Assembly: GCA_013365325.1 (NCBI GenBank)
Contig: JABVXV010000077.1
Coordinates: 159,712-223,711 of the forward strand
Origin: Dipetalonema caudispina
Taxonomy: Eukaryota; Nematoda; Chromadorea; Rhabditida; Onchocercidae
DNA: 64,000 nt
Direction: 5' to 3'
The notes below the pieces were generated by a model. That model was not told the DNA's origin, made no database searches, and saw nothing but the letters and a program-made list of their open reading frames with translations. Each line of letters starts with the position of its first letter. The first letter of the stretch is position 1. The position numbers were made by a program, and so were the translations under genes. Positions 56,301 to 64,000 of this stretch are shown in pieces.

Positions 56301-59300
56301 GTGACCGACGGCGTGATTAATCGGAAAGTGAAAAAATCGTTGATAATAGAATACTGTACAAAATGCATCTTATAAGTAATCTCGCCATCATCAATGTGCT
56401 GCAATGTGAAGTTCAGTTAAATATAAATAGTTTTGAAACCTTCAAATTTGATCCAATCCATCGCTAATTCAGTATGATACTGTTTTCGACTCAGAAATTC
56501 GAATTTCGAAAGAATGCGATGCTATTTCAACATAAACATATGTTTAAGAAATTGTCTTCAATTATTTTCGTTTAAATTCAAAATTTCGAACTAATCAATT
56601 GATTTGCATAACAAGTAGCTTTTATGATGTTAAATGTACTTTTATTAGTTTCTTACAATCGAACGAAGAAGCATTAAGAGAAACGAATTGAACTGATTAA
56701 CTCTTTTTGCACAAAATTAGCATATTAAGTAACAAATACCTTTTGAGTGAAATTTGATGAAACACCAATTCGTCGACTGCGATTTTTTTCAATTCGACGT
56801 GATAAGGTACCAAATTTCGGTGGTTCAATGATATGATAAACAAGTTGATTGGTTGGAAAACTTTTGGGAAATGTCCAAGCAAACAGATTTTCCCGTCTTA
56901 GCGACAAATTATCGGTGTTATTTAGTAGGCATGGGATACGGTTAAAAATTTTAACTTGAACCGGAATGAACGTTATCCGAAAAACATGTATCATTGATGT
57001 CGTGTTATCAACTCGAATCTAAATAATCATAAGGCGAAATACTGTAAATGGTTGATGTAGTCTTGAATACGTCAGTAAAAAAGTAAGGAATTTCTGAAGG
57101 TTAAATTGAAAATAAGCATAGCAGAAGCCAAACATTCTTCAAATCATCAAATTAAATTTATCTTTGAGCTATCGTCAAATCTACTTTTTCCAACAAAATT
57201 TCCTTGGATTTGTTGCATCCTTTGATGAATACCTGAAAGCTGAAAGTATCAAGTAACGGATGCGCGACACTGGAATGTTTATACTGTACATGTGAATTGT
57301 CGATGTCATTTTGAGTAAATGTTGAACAAATTTCAAATTGTCCCAATCCATGACGACATTGCACAACGCCATATTCCGGCTGATCAACAATGGTATACTC
57401 AATTGGTATTCCAGGAAGATTTGTTGTAAATGATAAATTTGCCGATGAGATAATACCTGCCGTTTGATGAATTACTTTCAGGCCTGTAATTACAACATAT
57501 TGCTTACATGATGGTTCAGTTGTTTTATTATTTGCATTTTAACGTCTGCTTCTCGGTCACTTACTTCTACGTTATTTTTCCAACCCATTGTTTATCATCT
57601 TTTTACTAGTACTATTTACCGACCGCTCTGTTATATCTACCTATCCATTGTTTATTTGCATAAATTACCTGTGTTAGCCTTCAACTGTATCTCAACTGGA
57701 GCAAAATGTATTGTCAATTGGAGCGCATCAGACTGCCGTTCACCATCATTAGCAATCAATTTCAACGTGCCCTGACTTCCTTTACCCATGGAGATAGCAT
57801 GAACCCGAAATAAGAATGTAGTAGTATTAATTCATTATTTTGAATACCATTCTTTTTTAAAGTGAAAATTTGTTTGAATATACGGCCACTTTATGATAAA
57901 CTTCAAAAAAAATACAGACTTTTAATGATGACAAAACTGATTACAAGTTAACTGCTATCAATATTTAGGGTACTATAATTAGAACAAAGAGAGTAACTAA
58001 ATTAAAATCTGTTATCTTCCTCTGCTTCAATCATTCTTAACCAAGAATCGATAATGCATAAGATAGAATAGATTTGAAACTAATTACAATTTTCCTCCAT
58101 ATTTCTCTGTTATGTTAAAAATTTTAAACATTTCAATAGAACCAGTAACTTACACCATTATTTAAAAACTCCCGTTGAGTGAATTTTCGAATTTCCTTCA
58201 TGCTCGAATCTTCTAACCGTACACCATCAGCAGTGATAACAGAGACGTACACTGTTTCCGGATCGCTGTCCGCATCCCACAGAATTACAGCTCGGCTGTC
58301 TAACGTAAGTCTTTAAATATGTCCATTCAGAAATTTCCAGGTATATTGAAGCTATGAATAGATGAGAAGGCTTACTGATCCTCTCTGCTCTTCATTTCCA
58401 CTCCACCCGCTGATCATTCATATCACTGATAATTTTGAGGGTATTTCAATTTGTAAAATCTACCTTACAAGCTTTACAATGAAGGTGGATATTTGGCCAA
58501 CCGTCAGCCAAATGTATGAGGCATTAAAAGCATCTTCTATGCAAGATTTCTGATTTGTTTGACGATGATTTCAGAGATAAATTTCAACCTTTTAAAAATT
58601 CCATCTTTTTCTCGATTTTTAATGCTTTTACACCATCGCTGAAACCTTTTTTACCCTCTCTTTTAATTTTTTACAAAAAGAATCTCGCGTTAATAAATTA
58701 ATCTTATGAATGTAATAAATGAATTTTTCTCACTTCATCATAAATTTTCAGAACACATTTGTTACTATCACTCATTAAAATGTTCATTTCTGGGAATGAA
58801 TAATAGAAAGAATTAAAAAAAAGTTTTTTTACAATCATACTTTGAATCCCCGGTTATCCATAGCGTTTCCGAGTCAGTTCCAGGTTTCAATTCCGGTGCG
58901 TCATTTACAGGGTTGATTCTTATTGGTATATTATAGATCATGTTCTGTTTTGATTCTGCCACTTCCTGTGAGATTATCACAGTCTGAAATTCAAATTTGC
59001 AAGTGTTGGTATGAATTGAATGTCGTAAACACTTTTTTAAATTAAACTTTTAAATAATGAGCGATAGTTCTCAAACAAAACAAAAGAACATCTTGGCAAG
59101 GCATTATTTATTTAAGGCATATTCAGGGATCAAAAAGGTGCCATAATACCTCTAAACCAATGCTATCAACAGTTGTTTCGCTGTCATCATGCTTATAAAA
59201 TATTTTATTGGCTAAAATATCGCCGCTAACAAACTGATTTATTGGTTGGCCGTATTTTAGTAATTGTCCATGTTGTGGTGGTTCCAATAGTCTGAAATAA

Positions 59301-61092
59301 TAAATATCAGATGATGATAGATCAGTAAATGGATAAACAAGTGAAAAATAAATTAGCACAATAACAATCAATTAAGGCCAACAGAGGATCACTTGAAAGA
59401 ACACTTAAATGTGATTGCATAAAAGAAGCAAATTCAAAATATGATGAAAAAATAAATTCAGAAGAAGTTCATAAAAAGCAGCAGCATATTGTTCTTCCGG
59501 AAAATGTATCTGAAGAAATCTGATTGTTGGTAACAAAAAGGTAGAGTAGCTTAGTAGACTTATAAAATTCCATAATTTAACTCTTTTATCTCTCCTCTTT
59601 GCCCTCGTTTCATTCTTTTCTCTTTCGTTGAAAATAGCAGTACCTGAACAGTATATCGCCTTTGGAAATGCTCTCGTGATGATGTCTTGAGAAGGCGTAA
59701 ATATTCCAGCTCTGTATCGGAGCAGTTGCTCCTTCATCCAAAACTAATGGTTCTGTAAAATGCGATAGTTCCACGTAATTTAGCGGGGGACGTGATCCAT
59801 CTGACTGTTCGTTTGCATTCTTTCGTTGCTGCTGTTGCGATTTCTCATCAGCGCTAAATATTTGTGAGATTCCTTTCAAATTCATAGAATTTAACGTTCT
59901 CTTGAAAATTTTTGATAATCTTCTCATTTTACATCAGATATATACCTTTCAGTGAAGATTAATTAAAGATCTTCTCTCCCTTCTACTCATTTCATCGATA
60001 ATAAGAGAGAGAGAGAAAGAGAGAGACAACCGATGTTAACAAATATATGAAAATAACAGTGATTCTTGGCATTGAATTACAGCCAGCATTCGTAATATGA
60101 AATTAACCAACCTACACCATCGATCCAATAAAACTTCTTCAGCAATAGTGACATTTCCTACACATCCGTCAAAGAACCATTCTTGGCCTCCCTCTGTACT
60201 GCCAATTTGTATTTCTAAAATGCTGCTTTTCAATTTAGCTTTTACAATCGATCAATATAACTTAAATTGAACAGAAACTCCAACTTATAGTCGTGTATTT
60301 TCTGGGAAAGAAAAGTAAAAACTTTTTTGAAATAGACAGCAATGCCTTATCATGTAGTAATGATGGTGATAGAATTGTTTTTGATTATTTATTTCTATCG
60401 ATTTCTATAATCATAAACTTATCATAATCAATTCTTCCTGTCTGAGAAAAATCTATCCTTTAATCGATCAGAACCTTGATCAGAGGAATCTTGCAATATT
60501 ACTCATTGTGTTTCGCTGGAACAAAAGTTTTCCTGACATACATGAGGTCGAGATCGGAAAGCCTTTTCTCAAGAGATTCTTTAATTTAATTGTATGCTAC
60601 ACTTTATATATTTACGATATTACGGTACATTACCAGTAATTGATAGTACACCAGCAAAAATACCTTTCCAACTCACTTCGTTAATTACTATTAGCACTGA
60701 TGATAAAAGATACTGTAATGTTTACTTAATTGAGAATTTCGTCGACATAATGACGGTGATAGCATCGTTTTTGATATATTATTATTCATTGTGATCCTTA
60801 GTGAAATATCGTTGGAACATTTGATATTTAACGTGTTAACTGTGTTGTTATCAAGTGAAGCAATCAATAGAGAATCAGCGAACAAATTTCCATTTCGTTC
60901 GGAAATCGTTAAATTTCGATTTCGTGATAATAGACGCATAATAAAATGCCTATCAGAATTCATAATTCCAAAGACGAAATTTGAACTTTGATCCGAAATT
61001 TCTGGCACAGCTAACAAAGCCATCCGAGTAGTAATATCCAACCTGAGGGTTGAAACGAGCAAAGATACGGGCAACGATAATAATATGGCCAT
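47345..61092 (-). CDS. CSPG4: CSPG4/NG2-like transmembrane chondroitin sulfate proteoglycan core protein, complete
   Basis: Thirty-one exons, 6,378 nt, 2,125 residues, all in phase: 61092-60726, 60687-60634, 60238-60112, 59922-59644, 59291-59150, 58983-58841, 58310-58154, 57804-57669, 57483-57233, 57018-56740, 56398-56201, 55908-55742, 55597-55408, 55091-54865, 54745-54478, 54322-54001, 53657-53461, 53295-52947, 52756-52740, 52601-52451, 52337-52147, 51961-51649, 51374-51046, 50947-50825, 50706-50563, 50140-49992, 49629-49449, 49192-49034, 48923-48715, 48576-48273, 47599-47345. The N-terminus MAILLSLPVSLLVS looks like a signal peptide, but a good acceptor (CCCTCAG) just after it leaves a further upstream exon possible. 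A laminin-G-like domain follows to about residue 182 (WFFDGCVGNVTI). Then come about 15 CSPG repeats marked by P-x-x-G-x-L and FTQ-D/E-hydrophobic motifs (FTQNDI, FTQQDI, FTQEDI, FTQRDI). The membrane helix is about 1980-2002 (YYVLIILFALIIVIIAIIIF), followed by a basic juxtamembrane stretch and a tail of about 123 residues ending QYWV, the PDZ ligand of mammalian NG2. Human CSPG4 is about 2,320 residues. The exon 8 acceptor is non-canonical, and exons 19 and 21 have the least certain ends. Confidence 0.92.
52961..52996. repeat. Perfect 16-bp inverted repeat with 4-base spacer in a coding exon
   Basis: The plus-strand arm TACCTTACCAAAACAG (52961-52976) is followed by CCAC and then by its exact reverse complement CTGTTTTGGTAAGGTA (52981-52996). 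It lies within CSPG4-like exon 18, 14 bases from the 5' splice site at 52946. On the coding strand the second arm contains GGTAAGG, itself a fair donor. The RNA would form a strong hairpin. The encoded residues are TLPKQVAVLVRY. Confidence 0.95.
54323..54477 (-). other. GC-AG intron in the CSPG4-like gene
   Basis: Exon 15 ends ACTCAACAG and the intron begins GCAAGC at 54477. The next exon starts GATATCGATGAT after TTTTATAG. The junction restores the repeat motif FTQQDIDDG exactly, and no GT donor nearby does so. GC donors with a strong CAG|GCAAG context are a known minor splice class. Confidence 0.8.
57805..58153 (-). other. Intron ending in CGG instead of CAG in the CSPG4-like gene
   Basis: The donor GTAAGT at 58153 is strong. 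The only exon start that keeps the downstream frame and normal repeat spacing is GTTCAT at 57804, preceded by CTTATTTCGG. That is a perfect polypyrimidine acceptor except for A to G at 57806. No AG lies between the upstream in-frame TGA and this point. A true GT-GG intron, a natural mutation and a base-call error are all possible. Confidence 0.6.
60005..60026. repeat. (GA)n tract in a CSPG4-like intron
   Basis: About ten GA units with one AAAG interruption, inside the intron between exons 3 and 4. Confidence 0.85.
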
Positions 61093-64000
61093 TGGGCAGA
61101 TTATTAAGAATTGAATCTTTTCAAAAAAAAAGTGATGCTCATTTTTCTTCCTCTTGCCAAAGACATCTTACGATTGTAAAAGCAGTTGCTGACATACTTT
61201 GCTGAATTAACAACAAATCTGTCTCGATGATCAATCTTTGCGTTCACAGGAAACGAAATCATTTAATCATTCATTTGAATGATTACGTTTTTGCGCTCAC
61301 AGAAAACACCATCATTAAATCATTTGTTCAATCTGAAAGTGATGTTTCGTAATCTCAATCAAAGTATTTTGATGTATATGCTTGAAAGATATTTCCGAAA
61401 TATTTAAAAGTGATTTAAAGATGAAAGAGGAAGCACGACAAAAACAGAGCTCAAGGAAGGTCTCAGGAAATCATTATGTGCAAACATAAAAATCTGATTA
61501 GAATCACACAAAATCAATGATTCTGAATCCGTTAACGAAATACGATACAAATGTGGGATGGTGTGGGATAAGATTGCATTCGTATGAATTGAAATATAAT
61601 TCGCAATATTGTCGTCTTTTTAATTAAATATTTCTCAAACAAATGCTTATTAGAAACAGATAGGAAAGCCTTTGTTAAAGGAATATTAATTCTTCTAAAA
61701 AATATACTAATTTGATTAAGACAGAAAGCGTCCTTAAAAAAGAACATTTCTGTTTTAGCTCATTTCACTCATTTCCTGTTTCAGCAGGTAAACAAATGTG
61801 TACGTATGTGTATGCGTACGTATGTACCTAATAACTGCAAGTTTAAGCTAAAAAAGTTAATAAGATTTTCATTAATACTTCAAAAGTAAGATTCAATTAA
61901 TATTGATAATTTCCTTCTTCAATTAAATTATCATCCTGCTTCAAAGTTCGAATCAGATTTTTTTCATTAGCATAAAAATGGTTACGGGTAAGAATTGTGG
62001 TACAACAAGGAACATTTTATTTTTTAGATAAGCCAAGCAAGTTATGAAGAGATTAATTAGCCAAGGAAACAAGGCAAAGAATCATCAACAGCTTAAAGAA
62101 TGAGTAGTTGAAAACAGACGTTAGGACGAATTTGTCAGTATTCTTTTCCGAGGACGAATCTACGCCGTTTTGGGAACCCATGACATCATTGCTGAGATAT
62201 GCTGCAGAAAATAAATTCTAGTGGTGCTTCTGCTTATACCGTTTATGATTTTAACTTAAGATTCAACGGAATTTAAAATGGAAAACACAACAATTATTTC
62301 GATTGGAAAATACTGCTGCAAATTAAATTAAATTAGAATAAATTAAAACATAACTGCTGTCCAACAGATGTATATATTTTAATTCTATGAATGAAACAAC
62401 TATTCGGAGATGTATTGCATCATCGATTATATTTACCAAACTAAACGTCAGCATGAAGGCATCATTATAAAAGTACCACTTTTGCTTCCTGCGGATGAAT
62501 TTTTCAAGGTAATGAAAAAATTTAGATAATCGGAAAAGTTAATAGGCTGAAAGCTTCACTATCGTTTTCATTCAAGAAAATTTATGAAACTAATAAAGGA
62601 AAAGATGGAAGAAAGAGAATTTAATTTATAAATACTTCATTCACAGTATTTCATGTCTACTTGGATAACAAGTACGGTAAAGGATTAAACAGTGATTTCC
62701 ACTTCGAAAAATTACGACATCAGTGTTTCACTTGCTAGATTATCTGTAATATTTTAATTTTCATAGCAACTCTATTATTGTTCATGGTATGAAAGAGGAA
62801 TAAAAGTCGAAAAGGAAATTTGCTATCAGCAAAATGCAAATAATGTGTTTAAAGTGAAATTGTAGGGATTAATTCATTATTTTGAATAAACGATTCAATT
62901 TTCTTTTTTCAAAAAGACAAATTTAGATCCAATTTTTAATAATCTTTAAGGGAGATAAACTTTGAATTTTTCTTTAAAGGCATTTTCAAAATTGAAACGA
63001 GAACAAAAAAGGATAACAGCATGGTTAAAAGTATTGGATTTGAAGGATATGTGGTTGGTAAGATGATGAAGATAACTGATAGTTGTGGTGATGATAACAT
63101 GTGGCATTCGAGCCTCTTACTACCTCACCTCCTGCTCCTCCTGCACCACGACACCAATCCCATAGTTCGGCTAATAATGAAATGAAATGATCGGTGAGTG
63201 ATTTGCCTCACTTACCACTCATACGGAGCAGAACCAATTGCTGCTCACCGTCGGTTAGATGGATGGGTGGATGAATGGATATTCATTCGCTTCTTTAACT
63301 ATCCCTTCAATCATAAAACTCAAAAAGATAACAAAGAAGCAAATTTATTTGCGGACGTTCCCTAAAAGAATTGTCCAAACTTCCGCTGAAATAATTTCCT
63401 TTTTGCGTAAACTTCCCAAAACTTTTCCAATGTGCTCAGTTTCCTTCCTTTTCTTTTCCTTTCTTTTTTGTTATCATTTTAGATTCGTTTCTTCTACTTA
63501 AGCATAATTAATACGTTGAAACTTTTGATAGTGCATACTTAACACCTTCACATGCATAGGACTTCGGACCGACAATCCAATCCATTTGATTTAAAGGTTA
63601 TCAAATTCCTGAAATGCAAGTCTTTCTTATTCAGTATCTCCATAAAATAAGGCCTCGTTACCTGAAATCTCATGACTATACTCAAATTTACTGCTTTGTC
63701 CTTGGATCCACCAATAAATCGATGCCCAATTTAAATAAATGGTACCAACTGAAAGAAATGTAAGCACTACAATAGACAGTCAAATAATTATGTGATGAAT
63801 AAGCAGTTATGCTATCTTTCTGTTTGGGATGAATTTCAGGGATGATGAAAAACAAGAAGGCTGTATCCAATTGATGTCCCTTAGCAATATTGTGAATCGT
63901 TGAAAACAATTCAAATATATGGTAACGATATGTCGAGAAAATATCTCCCATCTCCTTTCTAAACGCAAGGATTTTCTGAAATTTATTATTAATGGATCCT
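61093..64000. other. 2.9-kb region upstream of the CSPG4-like gene, no gene seen
   Basis: AT-rich, with stops in all frames apart from an 87-codon minus frame at 63951-63688 and an 80-codon plus frame at 63259-63501. Neither shows a family motif or consensus splice context. A short TATG/TACG-rich patch lies at about 61,797-61,828. This region should include the promoter of the CSPG4-like gene and perhaps a missed 5' exon. Confidence 0.5.

Noticed and set aside
61941..61965. AGTTCGAATCA followed by a T run, resembling a tRNA B box and terminator
   Set aside because: The upstream sequence has no A box at the right distance and no acceptor-stem pairing.
63688..63951. 87-codon minus-strand open frame
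   Set aside because: No family motif, no splice consensus, composition typical of AT-rich chance frames. It remains possible as a missed exon but is not supported.

Overview
The window is AT-rich eukaryotic DNA with many short exons, GT-AG introns of about 40 to 800 bases, and acceptors of the TTTTCAG type. The gene content (a patched-related protein, an RA/myosin/C1/RhoGAP protein of the HUM-7 type, and a CSPG4/NG2 homologue) and a T-rich mitochondrial nad5 fragment with nematode character all point to a nematode. Base composition and intron length suggest a spirurid or filarial worm, but that placement is an inference; no species is claimed.

Layout. (1) 1-3475, minus strand: the 5' part of a patched-related (PTR) gene, six coding exons, running off the left edge. 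(2) 3476-21918: about 18.4 kb with no gene I can defend, holding GATA-like, CA, AAT and ATC repeat arrays and a small GC-richer island near 10.75-10.9 kb. (3) 21963-41552, plus strand: a complete class IX myosin gene (hum-7 type). I resolve 41 exons totalling 5,748 nt in one continuous frame, which gives 1,915 residues: RA domain, motor, IQ motifs, two C1 domains, RhoGAP. Its 29th intron carries a degraded mitochondrial nad5 insertion on the opposite strand. (4) 41553-47344: no recognisable gene, but the minus strand holds a series of stop-free, splice-flanked segments that look like exons of an unknown and probably decayed protein gene. (5) 47345-61092, minus strand: a complete CSPG4/NG2-like transmembrane proteoglycan core protein. 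I resolve 31 exons totalling 6,378 nt, which gives 2,125 residues: laminin-G-like N-terminus, about 15 CSPG repeats, one membrane segment, and a cytoplasmic tail ending in the PDZ ligand QYWV. (6) 61093-64000: no gene seen.

The three recognised genes are not an operon: they differ in strand, are widely spaced and belong to different systems (apical membrane or lipid transport, Rho-regulated actin motor, cell-surface adhesion). The oddest features are a non-AG acceptor (CGG), a GC-AG intron, a 17-nt exon and a perfect 16-bp inverted repeat, all within the CSPG4-like gene; the nad5 insertion inside the myosin gene; and the unrecognised degenerate locus between the myosin and the CSPG4-like gene. 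Exon ends were deduced by eye from splice consensus, reading frame and family conservation; no transcript data were available.
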